Source: Egicoccus halophilus (lineage in GTDB: Bacteria; Actinomycetota; Nitriliruptoria; Nitriliruptorales; Nitriliruptoraceae). From it: a stretch of DNA of 64,000 nucleotides. A program made the translations under genes and the position numbers. The notes under the pieces are model-generated. The model was given only the letters and a program-made list of their open reading frames with translations, had not been told where the DNA came from and searched no databases. The stretch covers positions 62,001 to 126,000 of the forward strand of contig NZ_CP036250.1 of assembly GCF_004300825.1 (NCBI RefSeq). Reading direction: 5' to 3'. Shown one piece after another: positions 16,343 through 25,496 of this stretch. Position 1 is the first letter of the stretch; every line of letters starts with the position of its first letter.

Positions 16343-19210
16343 GTGTCAGCCACCCAGGGCGGTTCCGACCTCACGAGCGAACTCGAGCACTGTCTTCGGC
16401 GTTCCGGCATCGACGAGGTCGACACGGACGCTCGGCGGCGAGCCGAATACTCCTCCGACGCCTCCCTCTACCGTGTCCCGCCACGCGCCGTCGCCTTTCC
16501 CCGGGACGGCTCGGACATCGAAGCGGCTGTCGAGGTGGCACGCACCATGGGGGTGCCGATCACCCCGCGCGGCGCCGGCACCTCCATTGCCGGGAACGCC
16601 GTGGGGCCTGGGATAGTCCTCGACACGCGACGCCACATGTCGAAGATCCTCGAGGTCGACCCGACGAGTCGTACGGCCCGCGTCGAACCGGGCGTCGTTC
16701 TCGACGATCTGCAGGTCGCCGCCGGAAGACACGGATTGCGTTTCGGCCCCGACCCCTCGTCACATGACCGCTGCACCCTGGGTGGCATGATCGGCAACAA
16801 CGCATGCGGCTCGCGAGCCCTGGGATACGGGCGCACCGTCGATCACGTCCTTGCCCTGGACGTCGTGACCGGAACGGGCGAACGCGTTCGACTCGAGTCG
16901 CGTCCGTCGCAGTCGTCGCCGGCGATCATCGAGACCGTGACCCACGCTCTCAGCGGGTATCGGCACGCGATCGAGCACGAACTCGACCGTTTCACGCGCC
17001 AGGTGTCCGGATATGCTCTCCACGAAATCTTTCGCGACGCCCCCGCCAAGGCGTTGGTCGGCAGCGAGGGCACCTGCGCCATCACGGTCGAGGCCGAACT
17101 CTCCCTGGTTCCCGATCCGCCGGTCCGAGCGCTTGCGGTGCTCGGATACGAGGACATGGCGGCAGCAGCCGACGCCGTCCCGCCGCTCCTCGACCACATG
17201 CTGAGTGCGTTGGAAGGCCTCGACTCCCGGATCGTCGACGTCGTAAGGCAACGGCGCGGCACATCTGCACTGCCCGACTTGCCACCGGGTGGCGGGTGGC
17301 TCTTCGCCGAGGTGGCCGGTGAGGATGCAGCGGAGGTCACCGCCCGCGCACGGCGCCTTGCGGATGGCGCCCAGTGCCGCGGCCACCGGGTCGTGACCGA
17401 TCCGGCCGAGATGAAGGCGCTGTGGCGCATCCGCGAGGATGGATCGGGACTGGTCGCCCGGAGCGGACCGCGGCCCGCGCACGCCGGTTGGGAGGACGCG
17501 GCCGTCCCACCAGAGCGACTCGGTGATTACCTGCGCGACTTCGATGCACTGTTGCTATCACATGATCTGATCGGCGTCCCGTACGGCCACTTCGGCGACG
17601 GTTGCGTGCACGTCCGGATCGATTTTCCCCTGGATGAGGCGGTGGGGCCCGCGACCTTCCGGCGCTTCCTCTTCGACGCCGCCCGTCTCGTCGCGAGTCA
17701 TGGAGGATCCATCTCCGGCGAGCATGGGGACGGCCGCGCCCGCAGTGAACTGCTGGCAGAGATGTATCCGCCGCACATACTCGAAGCATTCGCGGTCTTC
17801 AAGGGCGTCTTCGATCCCGACGAGATCCTCAACCCCGGCGTGCTGACCCGCCCCCAACCGGTGGACGCCAATCTGCGTTCCCTTCCGACGATCGATGATG
17901 CTGACGTCGACGGCTTCGGATTCGGACACGACCAGGGTTCGTTCGCCCGGGCGGTCCACCGATGCACCGGCGTCGGCAAGTGCGTCAGTACGCAGCACGG
18001 GCCGGGCCGGGTCATGTGCCCCTCGTACTTGGCGACTGGTGACGAGCGCGACTCGACTCGTGGACGCGCCCGCGTGTTGCAGGAGATGGTGGACGGTCGA
18101 CTCCTGGAGGGTGGTGCCTCGGATCCGGCGGTTCACGACGCACTGAAGCTTTGCCTCGCCTGCAAGGGCTGCCTCTCCGATTGCCCAACGGGTGTCGATA
18201 TGGCCACGTACAAGGCCGAAGTTCTCCACCGCACCTTCCGAGGGCGACTGCGACCGCGTACGCATTACACGCTCGGTCGGATCCCGCTGCTCGCTCGCAT
18301 CGCGTCGGCCGCGCCCACGATCGCGAATGCCATCGCCCGTACCCCATTCATCGGCGGGCTGCTGCGAACCCTGGCCGGGGTCGATGAACGCCGCGGTCTC
18401 CCGGAGTTGGCCAGCCGCGCCCGACAACGGCGCCTGCGGGACGCTGCTGCGCGAGCCCTGCCCTCACCGCCACGTGGCTCCCCCACCGCACTCCTGTGGA
18501 TCGACACCTTCACCCATCGGTTCTCACCCGAAACCGGAGTCGCAGCCTTGCGAGTCCTGAGGGACGCGGGCTATGCCGTCGAGGTCGCCGAAGACCTGTG
18601 TTGCGGGGTGCCGCTGATCTCCACCGGCCAACTGGATGCGGCGCGGCGCCGGCTCAGCCGGACCATCACTCGACTGCATCGAACCGCTGCGGACGGCGGC
18701 GTGATCGTCGGGCTCGAACCCTCGTGCACCGCCGTGCTCCGCGGCGAAGCTCCGGATCTGGTGGGGACCGACGCCGCACGACGTGTCGCTGCGGCGACGC
18801 GTACGTTGTCCGAAGCGTTGACTGCCCGCCGACCCCACTGGCGGCCGCCGGACCTCACCGGCGTGCAGGTGGTCGCCCAGCCACATTGCCACCACCATGC
18901 GGTAATGGGTTGGGCCGCCGACGAACGGCTGCTGCGTGCGGCGGGTGCGTCCGTGGAGATCGTCGGCGGATGTTGTGGCCTCGCCGGCAACTTCGGGATG
19001 GAACAGGGCAACTACGCCGTGTCCCAGACCATCGCCGAGACCGCCCTTCTCCCCGCGGTGAACCGGTTCCCCCACGCCACGGTCCTCGCGGACGGATTCT
19101 CCTGCCGGACGCAGCTGGCCGAGTTCGGCGACCGCCCCGGGCGACATCTGGCGGAACTGCTCGCAGATCATCTCGGGGAGAGCGCCGGGCAGCCCGGCCC
19201 GGGGTCCTAG
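16343..19210 (+). CDS. FAD-linked oxidase fused to a 4Fe-4S/CCG reductase (GlcD-GlcF-like)
   Basis: This is a 955-residue fusion. The N-terminal FAD-binding-4 domain (about 40-260) has PRGAGTSIAGNAVGPG and TLGGMIGNNACG. The FAD-oxidase C domain runs to about 510 and ends with HGDGRARSEL and NPGVL. A ferredoxin-like part has CTGVGKC and CLACKGCLSDCP. Two cysteine-rich CCG motifs follow, in DLCCGVP and GGCCGLAGN. The layout is that of D-lactate/glycolate/2-hydroxyglutarate dehydrogenases that oxidise D-2-hydroxyacids and pass electrons to the quinone pool at the membrane. The GTG at 16343 follows AAGGGGA. With two D-2-hydroxyacid dehydrogenases in the window, a role in hydroxyacid oxidation fits, but the substrate is not known. 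Confidence 0.92.
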   Translation: MSATQGGSDLTSELEHCLRRSGIDEVDTDARRRAEYSSDASLYRVPPRAVAFPRDGSDIEAAVEVARTMGVPITPRGAGTSIAGNAVGPGIVLDTRRHMSKILEVDPTSRTARVEPGVVLDDLQVAAGRHGLRFGPDPSSHDRCTLGGMIGNNACGSRALGYGRTVDHVLALDVVTGTGERVRLESRPSQSSPAIIETVTHALSGYRHAIEHELDRFTRQVSGYALHEIFRDAPAKALVGSEGTCAITVEAELSLVPDPPVRALAVLGYEDMAAAADAVPPLLDHMLSALEGLDSRIVDVVRQRRGTSALPDLPPGGGWLFAEVAGEDAAEVTARARRLADGAQCRGHRVVTDPAEMKALWRIREDGSGLVARSGPRPAHAGWEDAAVPPERLGDYLRDFDALLLSHDLIGVPYGHFGDGCVHVRIDFPLDEAVGPATFRRFLFDAARLVASHGGSISGEHGDGRARSELLAEMYPPHILEAFAVFKGVFDPDEILNPGVLTRPQPVDANLRSLPTIDDADVDGFGFGHDQGSFARAVHRCTGVGKCVSTQHGPGRVMCPSYLATGDERDSTRGRARVLQEMVDGRLLEGGASDPAVHDALKLCLACKGCLSDCPTGVDMATYKAEVLHRTFRGRLRPRTHYTLGRIPLLARIASAAPTIANAIARTPFIGGLLRTLAGVDERRGLPELASRARQRRLRDAAARALPSPPRGSPTALLWIDTFTHRFSPETGVAALRVLRDAGYAVEVAEDLCCGVPLISTGQLDAARRRLSRTITRLHRTAADGGVIVGLEPSCTAVLRGEAPDLVGTDAARRVAAATRTLSEALTARRPHWRPPDLTGVQVVAQPHCHHHAVMGWAADERLLRAAGASVEIVGGCCGLAGNFGMEQGNYAVSQTIAETALLPAVNRFPHATVLADGFSCRTQLAEFGDRPGRHLAELLADHLGESAGQPGPGS

Positions 19211-19221
19211 TCCGCGAGGTC

Positions 19222-19656
19222 CTACTCCTCGTCCGCCTTCACGGCGAGCACCGAACACTCGGCTCCGAGCAGGATGTCCTGCGAGTTGCTGCCCAGGATC
19301 AGCTTGCCCACGCGTGATCGCCGGCGAATGCCAACGACGATGAGGTCCGCCTCGTACTCGGCAGCGGCGCCCAGAACCGCATCGGCCGGCGTGCCCGCCG
19401 CTGCCGGGACGGAAACCGCGACGGTGACGTCGCGCGCACGGAACTCTTCGGCGAGCCGCTCGAGCTCCTCTTCGCGTTTGCGTAGATCATTCAGATAGTG
19501 GCCGGCCTCGTCCTCTCCCCGAGGCCGTGCGACGTGACCGACTAGCACGACCCGACCGCCAGCCTCGCGAACCAATTCCGTGGCCTCGTCGATCGCGGCC
19601 CGCCCCGCCGGCGTCAGGAGGGCGCCGACCACGACGGTCTTGGCTTGCTGTGTCAT
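19222..19656 (-). CDS. Universal stress protein (UspA family)
   Basis: This is a single 144-residue Usp domain. The ATP-binding-like signature near the C-terminus reads GIRRRSRVGKLILGSNSQ, followed by the usual CSVLAVK strand. It converges on the GlcD-GlcF gene with an 11-bp gap. Partner and trigger are unknown. Confidence 0.9.
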   Translation of the reverse strand: MTQQAKTVVVGALLTPAGRAAIDEATELVREAGGRVVLVGHVARPRGEDEAGHYLNDLRKREEELERLAEEFRARDVTVAVSVPAAAGTPADAVLGAAAEYEADLIVVGIRRRSRVGKLILGSNSQDILLGAECSVLAVKADEE

Positions 19657-19750
19657 CTTCTCACCTTGCTACGCCTCGGACCGTGTTCCGCTCGAGTGTC
19701 GGCGGCGACGGCACCTGCACGGACGCGAGGAACCGGTCACGCACAGATCG

Positions 19751-19933
19751 TCAGTCGCGGGCAAAGATCACCAGCAGATACCCCGTGGTCGAGGAGTTGT
19801 AGATGATGGGTTGGATCCCCTCTTGACGCCACCCGTCGGCCTCGAACTCGTTGAGTACTTCCGTAAGGCGATCTGCAACCACGTTCGGCATCACACCCGT
19901 CGCACGCACGTCAACGACCTTGTACTCGGCCAT
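19751..19933 (-). CDS. Small DUF4177-like protein
   Basis: This is a 60-residue protein starting MAEYKVVDVR, with a central helix containing LNEFEADGWRQEGI and a C-terminal YLLVIFAR strand. That is the compact pattern of DUF4177 proteins. The ATG is preceded by AGGAGG. It lies between the UspA gene and the alcohol dehydrogenase on the same strand. Function unknown. Confidence 0.72.
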   Translation of the reverse strand: MAEYKVVDVRATGVMPNVVADRLTEVLNEFEADGWRQEGIQPIIYNSSTTGYLLVIFARD

Positions 19934-20018
19934 CGATGGCCTCCTCTCGCTTGCTCCGTACCGGCACGCCCTTGATCCGGCGCGTCCGAGGCGGCCCCGG
20001 CGGGGACGGCCCCGGGTG

Positions 20019-21110
20019 TTACGACTTCTGCGGTTCTATCACCAGATGGACCGCGTCACGCGCCTGCAACCGCTCGAACGCTTCGGCGACGTTCTGCAAG
20101 CCATAGGTGGGCTCGTGCAGCGGCGCGATGTCGATGCGGCCCGACCCCAGCCAGGCGAGTGCCGTCTCGACGGCCTCAAAGCCGTGCCCGCGGACACCCC
20201 TGACCGTCACTTCCTTTGCCAGGATCGTCTTCAGTCCGGGCAACTCGTCGGCCGCGCCGGTCGCCGCCATCACGACCCGCCCGCCACGTCGGACCACGTC
20301 GAGTGCCACCGACATCGTCAGGGTTCCCGCCCCGGAGATATCGGCCACGACGTCGACGCCATCTGGCAGGCGCTTCAGGACCGCATCCGTGACGTCCTGC
20401 TCGTCCGCCACCAGCACCTCGTCGGCCCCGAGGACCGAGGCCAACTCCAGCCGATGGCGATCCTGAGCCAGCCCCGACACGATGATCGGGCCGCACCCGG
20501 CGGCCTTCGCCGCCATCAAGCAGGCCAGCCCCTGCTGGCCAGGCCCTTGGATCAACACCGATTCCCCCGCCCGAACACCGGCATCGATCGTCATCCACTG
20601 GACCCCGTTGCTCAATGGCAACGCGAACGTCGCGACATCCGCCGGCACACCTTCGGGTACCTCGTGGAGCACCGTGTTCGGGTGCAGGTATTGATGCTGC
20701 GCGAAGCCGCCCCACAGCTGCGGGGACCGGGTGATCGACGTCGTGCCGTAGCGCAACGCCTTCGGATCGCGGCTGTTCGTCTGGGCGCAGGCGCGATAGC
20801 GGCCGATCCGGCACGGTCGGCATGCGCCACAGGGGACATACTCCTCCATGAGGTAACGCCGCTCGGAATTCACACCCCACCGCGCGATGGTTGCCTCGTC
20901 GCCATCGATGACCCGTCCAACCGTTTCGTGGCCGAGGATCACCGGCGCCGGGAGGTCACCGAAGAACTTGGGTATATCCGCGCCACAGATGCCCGAGGCG
21001 TCGATCTCAAAGATGGCTCCGTCATCCGGATCGGGAACCGTGAACTCCCGGACCTCACTGTGTCTGGACGCCTGCGTGACGGCGGCCAGCGTCGACCGCG
21101 GCCTCACCAT
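20019..21110 (-). CDS. Zinc-dependent alcohol dehydrogenase (MDR family)
   Basis: This is a 363-residue medium-chain dehydrogenase. Catalytic zinc ligands are in GICGAD and GHETVG. Structural zinc cysteines are in CGACRPCRIGRYRAC. The NAD-binding motif GPGQQGLACL lies near residue 190. The start overlaps the end of Rieske oxygenase 3 by 7 bp, so the two are translationally linked. It probably oxidises an alcohol or dihydrodiol-like product of the oxygenase; this is inferred from context. Confidence 0.9.
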   Translation of the reverse strand: MVRPRSTLAAVTQASRHSEVREFTVPDPDDGAIFEIDASGICGADIPKFFGDLPAPVILGHETVGRVIDGDEATIARWGVNSERRYLMEEYVPCGACRPCRIGRYRACAQTNSRDPKALRYGTTSITRSPQLWGGFAQHQYLHPNTVLHEVPEGVPADVATFALPLSNGVQWMTIDAGVRAGESVLIQGPGQQGLACLMAAKAAGCGPIIVSGLAQDRHRLELASVLGADEVLVADEQDVTDAVLKRLPDGVDVVADISGAGTLTMSVALDVVRRGGRVVMAATGAADELPGLKTILAKEVTVRGVRGHGFEAVETALAWLGSGRIDIAPLHEPTYGLQNVAEAFERLQARDAVHLVIEPQKS

Positions 21111-22378
21111 CGGGCCACCAACTCGCCCTTGAAGTAATCCCGCCAGTCACCGTCTTCCTCGGTGAGGATGGCCTCCGCCGGACGGATCTGGCTGGTGATC
21201 TGACGGTCGGTACCCCGCAGCGGGCGGCCGGCCTGCACGTCCTCTATGGCGTCGAGCAGCAGGCGCCGGGCGGCGATGATCGCTCGATCCGAAGTTCCGA
21301 GGTGTTCCCGGCTCCGGTCGCAGATGGGATCCATCCCCTCCTGCAGAGCGAAGTCCTGGGTGTTGATGCCTTCGATGCCAGTGTAGGTCTGCGTCCGCTG
21401 GACTTCACGGTCGATCAGGTAGTCGTTCGAGGCATTCCGCTGCAGCCAGTACGTCTCACCGATGAAGTGCTCGGGCCCGCGCCCGGCGCGCGACTCCGAC
21501 CGTTCGAAGTCTTCGCGAGAGAGAGGGATGTCGAGGTCGGTCGGAGCCATGAAGTTGTAGACGGCCGTGGTGTAGTCGTCCATCGGCGCCCACAGATGCC
21601 CGTGCATGGTCGGCATGTCGTTTGGCTGCCCGTCCCACGCCACCGTGGCTGGCCGAATCTGCTGGAAGGGCATCACGAACTGATAAACCCGGATGTAGCG
21701 GCGGTTCTCGCTGATGCGGCGGATGCTGGCGTAGCGGAAGCCGTAGTCGGTGACCTCGACCTCGAGTTTTGGATGCGTGTCCTGCTGACGGAGCAGGGAC
21801 GTCGTCGAAAGGTCGTTGTTGTGCGCGAATGACGAGTGGGTCGTATCGATCCCACCTTCGAGAGCTTGCAGCCAGTTGGCGCGCTCGTTGGTACGCGAGA
21901 CGCCACCCCCGCCTTTGAAGGCACGCATCCACTCGTAATCGGGCGCCTCCGGCATCTCGGCCCGCGGCCCCAGGTAGGCCCAGACCACCCCGGCGGCCTC
22001 ATGCGTGGGGTAGGCCGTCATGTTGATCTTGGCCTTCAGCGGGCTGTCCGGCGGCTCGGACGGGAGGTCGACACAGTTGCCCGCGGTGTCGAACTTCCAG
22101 CCGTGGTAGACGCAACGCAGACCCGCTTCCTCGTTTCGACCGAAGAACATCGGTGCACGACGGTGCGGACACTTCGAGTCGATCAGCCCGACCTCGCCGC
22201 GGCTGTCTCGAAACGCGACGAGCGACTCGCCAAGCAACTGGACGCGGACGGGAGGCGAGTCGGGCTCGGCCACCTCCTGGGCTAGCAGTGCGGGCTGCCA
22301 GTACCGCCGCATCACCTCACCCATCGGCGTGCCGGGCCCGACGCGGGTGATTGCTTCGTTCTGTTCGGCCTTCAGCAT
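21104..22378 (-). CDS. Rieske non-heme iron aromatic oxygenase, alpha subunit (third)
   Basis: This is a 424-residue phthalate-type oxygenase. Rieske ligands are C70, H72, C89 and H92; iron ligands H181 and H186 lie in EGGIDTTHSSFAH. It shares length and motif positions with the two copies at 10.7-13.8 kb but is clearly divergent. The ATG at 22376-22378 follows GGGAG. An open frame continues upstream to 22921 but only as antisense of the SDR gene. It is divergent from the SDR at 22499 and coupled to the downstream alcohol dehydrogenase. No reductase gene is visible. Confidence 0.93.
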   Translation of the reverse strand: MLKAEQNEAITRVGPGTPMGEVMRRYWQPALLAQEVAEPDSPPVRVQLLGESLVAFRDSRGEVGLIDSKCPHRRAPMFFGRNEEAGLRCVYHGWKFDTAGNCVDLPSEPPDSPLKAKINMTAYPTHEAAGVVWAYLGPRAEMPEAPDYEWMRAFKGGGGVSRTNERANWLQALEGGIDTTHSSFAHNNDLSTTSLLRQQDTHPKLEVEVTDYGFRYASIRRISENRRYIRVYQFVMPFQQIRPATVAWDGQPNDMPTMHGHLWAPMDDYTTAVYNFMAPTDLDIPLSREDFERSESRAGRGPEHFIGETYWLQRNASNDYLIDREVQRTQTYTGIEGINTQDFALQEGMDPICDRSREHLGTSDRAIIAARRLLLDAIEDVQAGRPLRGTDRQITSQIRPAEAILTEEDGDWRDYFKGELVARW

Positions 22379-22498
22379 CGCTCGCTCCCTTTCAGTCGCG
22401 ACAGTCCAGCGGTCGTACGCGGCTTCCACCCACCGACTGCCTGTGTACCGTACCTTTGGTGTGGTGTAAAGGTCAGACCGTGGACAGAGGAGGGCATC

Positions 22499-23311
22499 GT
22501 GACAGAACTGCTGGCGGGAAGGATCGCGCTCGTCACCGGCTCCACGAGCAACATCGGTCTTGCCACAGCGCGTGAGCTGGCCGCACACGGCGCCCTCGTC
22601 GTCGTTCACGGACGCGACCCGGCGCGTGCCGAGCCCGTTGCCGCGGAGCTCGACGGCGACGTCGTCACCGGGGATCTCGCGAACCTCGACGAGATCGACG
22701 CCATGTTCGAGCAAATCGGGCGGCGCCATGGACGTCTCGACATTCTCGTGAACTCCGCGGCCACCACGTCGCGCACTCACCTGCTCGAGCTCGAACTGGA
22801 GGAGTGGACGCGCGCCATGGCCATCAACGCCACCGCCGTCCTGCGCACCATCCAGCAGGCCGTGCCCTTGATGCCCGACGGCGGCGCCATCGTCAATATC
22901 ACGACCTCTCTCGTCCCCCAACCAGCCATCGGGCGCGGCGCATATGCGGCGTCGAAGGCCGCAATGGACGCACTCACTCGTCAGGCGGCACTGGACCTGG
23001 CGGGTCGGGGCATCCGCGTGAACGCCGTCGTGTCGGGCCAGGTCGGGAGTCCTGTCGGGCAGCGCGAGCTCGGTCGCCGGTCAACGTCGACACCAACGAT
23101 CCCGCTGGGTCGGATCGGCCGCCCCGAAGAGATCGCGAGCGTCGTCCGGTTCCTGGCGTCGGACGACGCGAGCTATCTCACCAATTCGTTCGTCACCGTC
23201 GACGGCGGGCGCATGCACGCCGCCGCCGTCGACGGCTTCCCCGGCCCACGCGTCGGGGGCTCCCACGCGAATTCGTCGTCACCGACCGGGCGGGCCGGAT
23301 CCGGCCGTTGA
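22499..23311 (+). CDS. Short-chain dehydrogenase/reductase
   Basis: This is a 270-residue SDR with cofactor motif TGSTSNIG, NSAA in place of NNAG, catalytic Ser in NITTS and YAASK. It starts at GTG with AGGAGG upstream. The C-terminal 30 residues beyond the fold are low-complexity and polar. It is divergent from Rieske oxygenase 3 and upstream of an MFS gene. It likely acts on an oxygenase product; the substrate is unknown. Confidence 0.9.
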   Translation: MTELLAGRIALVTGSTSNIGLATARELAAHGALVVVHGRDPARAEPVAAELDGDVVTGDLANLDEIDAMFEQIGRRHGRLDILVNSAATTSRTHLLELELEEWTRAMAINATAVLRTIQQAVPLMPDGGAIVNITTSLVPQPAIGRGAYAASKAAMDALTRQAALDLAGRGIRVNAVVSGQVGSPVGQRELGRRSTSTPTIPLGRIGRPEEIASVVRFLASDDASYLTNSFVTVDGGRMHAAAVDGFPGPRVGGSHANSSSPTGRAGSGR

Positions 23312-23405
23312 CTCGTCGCCGGGGCCATCACGGCCTGGGGGCGAGCCGACGTCGGCGGTCACCCGGACCGGGTGCCGCCAACCCGTCGAGCAGCAGGGGG
23401 TGCAC

Positions 23406-24629
23406 ATGTCACGAGTCAGCGACAGCCCGGTCCGAGACCGCGACTTCCTGCTGTATTTCGCGGGTGTCACGCTCTCGGAGGTCGGCGTCCGTGGCACGCT
23501 TGCCATCAACCTCTACCATGTCTACCTGCTCACCGAGTCGAGTCTCTTCGTCGGCCTGGTCGGTCTGTTCCAGTTCGTGGCCGTCATCTCGCTCGGTCCC
23601 CTGGGCGGTGCCATCGCCGACCGTGTCGATCGCCGCACCCTCGTCCAGGTCATGCAGGGCGTGTCGCTCCTGACCAGCGCTGGACTGGCCGCGGCCACCT
23701 ACCTGGGCGTGGTCACCCCGCTACACATCTACGTGGCCGTCCTGCTCAACACCGGGGCGTCGACGTTCGACATGCCGGCCCGTCGGGCGCTCATACCCGG
23801 CATCGTCCCCCGACACCAGCTTGTCAAGGCCTTCGCGCTCGTCACCCCGGGTCGCGAACTCGCGTTCATGGTCGGCCCCGCCCTCGGCGGCGTGCTCGTC
23901 GCGATTGGCGGGCCGGGGCTGATGTATGCCGTCGATGCCGGGACCTACCTCGTACTCATCGTGAGTCTCGCGGTGCTGAAGATCACGCCGGCACCACGTC
24001 GCAGTGATCATCCGACTCTGGCGCGGAGCATCCTCGACGGCTTCGGGTACGTACGTCGTCGGCCGATCGTGTGGCAACTTTTGGGCATGGACGTCGTCGC
24101 CATGTTGTTCGGGGCCTACATGGCGGTGATCCCCGCGATCGCCGAGGACATCCTCGGTGTCGGCCCCACCGGCTACGGGTTGTTGATGTCGGCCGTCCCC
24201 GCGGGAGCGCTCCTCGGGTCCTGGTTCATCTTCCGGTCGATGCACCGGTTGCGAGGCGGGCACGTCGTCATCTGGTCCGTCGCTGCGTACGGGCTCGCGT
24301 GCATCATGTTGGCGCAGTCCCGGGGGTTGCTGCTGGCGATCGCGGCGGCCCTCGCCATCGGGGCGTTCGACGCGATGGGCTCGACCGTCAGGCAGGCGGC
24401 GGTACAGGTCGAGATCCCCGACGAACTCCGGGGCCGGGTGTCATCCATCCAGCAGATGGCGACGCGCGGCGGCCCGGCCTTGGGGACCCTGCACATCGGG
24501 GCCGTCGCCGGGGTCCTCGGGCCGACGCTCGCCCTGACCCTGGGTGGCGTGGTGCCCGTGCTCGTGGCCGGAGCCGTGGCCAAGTTCACCCGGACCCTGC
24601 CGGCCTACGACGTCCCGACGAGTGCGTAG
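23406..24629 (+). CDS. MFS transporter (EntS/MFS_3-like)
   Basis: This is a membrane protein of about 407 residues with roughly 12 helices and the MFS signature GGAIADRVDRRTLV in loop 2-3. The second half has PDELRGRVSS, typical of the MFS_3 'transmembrane secretion effector' group, whose characterised members export small molecules. I take the ATG at 23406 because AGGGG lies seven bases upstream; a GTG two codons earlier is possible. Its 3' end converges on the next SDR. Confidence 0.88.
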   Translation: MSRVSDSPVRDRDFLLYFAGVTLSEVGVRGTLAINLYHVYLLTESSLFVGLVGLFQFVAVISLGPLGGAIADRVDRRTLVQVMQGVSLLTSAGLAAATYLGVVTPLHIYVAVLLNTGASTFDMPARRALIPGIVPRHQLVKAFALVTPGRELAFMVGPALGGVLVAIGGPGLMYAVDAGTYLVLIVSLAVLKITPAPRRSDHPTLARSILDGFGYVRRRPIVWQLLGMDVVAMLFGAYMAVIPAIAEDILGVGPTGYGLLMSAVPAGALLGSWFIFRSMHRLRGGHVVIWSVAAYGLACIMLAQSRGLLLAIAAALAIGAFDAMGSTVRQAAVQVEIPDELRGRVSSIQQMATRGGPALGTLHIGAVAGVLGPTLALTLGGVVPVLVAGAVAKFTRTLPAYDVPTSA

Positions 24630-24659
24630 TCCCGGCGAGGCGCGACGACGCCGTGTCGG

Positions 24660-25496
24660 TCAGCGCAGGCGCCGATTCAGGACGCCGCCCTCCGCGGGCA
24701 CATCCTTGCCGGTCACGTACGCCGCCAGATCGGACAGCAGGAAGAAGGTGACCCCGACATAGTCGTCGAGCACCCCCCGCCGCCCGATCGGGATCGACTC
24801 GGCTCCGAGCGAAGCCGCGTTCGACGCGGGGCGCAGACGCGGCGAGCCCGGCGTGGCGTCGTGCGCGATGAGTGGCGTCGGGGTCTGGCCAGCACTCACG
24901 CAGTTCACACGAATGCCGTCCGGGCCGCCCTCGATCGCCAGCTGCGACGCGACCCGCAGGAGCGCCGCCTTGCTGGTCCCGTAGAGGAGCTTGCCGGGTT
25001 GGGCCCGGTACGCCTCGACGGAGCCGACGTGCACGATGCTGCCGCCCCCGCTCTCTCGCAGGGCCGGGAACGCCGCCTGGCTCAGGAAGATCGCGCCGAA
25101 GAGGTTCGGCCCCATGACCTGGTCGATCGCCGCGCGATCGATGGACCCGAACGGCAGGCCGGCGTCACTGACGGCGGCAGCGTTGACGACGCCCGTCAGA
25201 CCACCGAACCTCGCCACCGCGGCCTCGACGGCACGGCGGCCATCCGCCTCCGCGGCGATATCCCCCGCAACGATCGCGACGCGGTCCGGCGCAGCGATCA
25301 GATCGGCAGTCTCCTCGAGTCCGGGTTCGGTCCGTCCCATGAGGACGACGTTCCCACCGAGCGCCCCCAGAGCGAAGGCCACCCGCCGACCGATCGCGCC
25401 CCCAGCCCCGGCCACCAACACCGTCGATTCCGCGCCGAGGCCAGGCAGGACGACACGGTGCCAGTCGATCTCCAACGCATCGTCGGTGCGACTCAT
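24660..25496 (-). CDS. Short-chain dehydrogenase/reductase
   Basis: This is a 278-residue SDR. The glycine motif is GAGGAIG, the catalytic Ser is in VGSVEAY and the Tyr/Lys pair in YGTSK. An N-terminal tail of about 25 residues precedes the fold. The ATG overlaps the stop of the upstream epimerase gene (ATGA) with GGAGGG upstream, indicating coupling. Substrate unknown. Confidence 0.9.
   Translation of the reverse strand: MSRTDDALEIDWHRVVLPGLGAESTVLVAGAGGAIGRRVAFALGALGGNVVLMGRTEPGLEETADLIAAPDRVAIVAGDIAAEADGRRAVEAAVARFGGLTGVVNAAAVSDAGLPFGSIDRAAIDQVMGPNLFGAIFLSQAAFPALRESGGGSIVHVGSVEAYRAQPGKLLYGTSKAALLRVASQLAIEGGPDGIRVNCVSAGQTPTPLIAHDATPGSPRLRPASNAASLGAESIPIGRRGVLDDYVGVTFFLLSDLAAYVTGKDVPAEGGVLNRRLR

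Noticed and set aside
19184-19198. Terminator between the GlcD-GlcF and UspA genes
   Set aside because: GCCGGG-CAG-CCCGGC is a short stem inside coding sequence with no T-run; too weak to annotate.
22452-22470. Operator for Rieske 3 (ACCTTTGGT and ACCTTT...AAAGGT)
   Set aside because: Inverted repeats exist but do not match the TGGT-N3-ACCA core, so I did not add the site to the proposed regulon.
22379-22921. N-terminal extension of the third Rieske oxygenase by 181 residues
   Set aside because: The extension is antisense to the SDR gene and ignores a good ribosome site before MLKAEQNEA; the two other Rieske proteins start at the same point.
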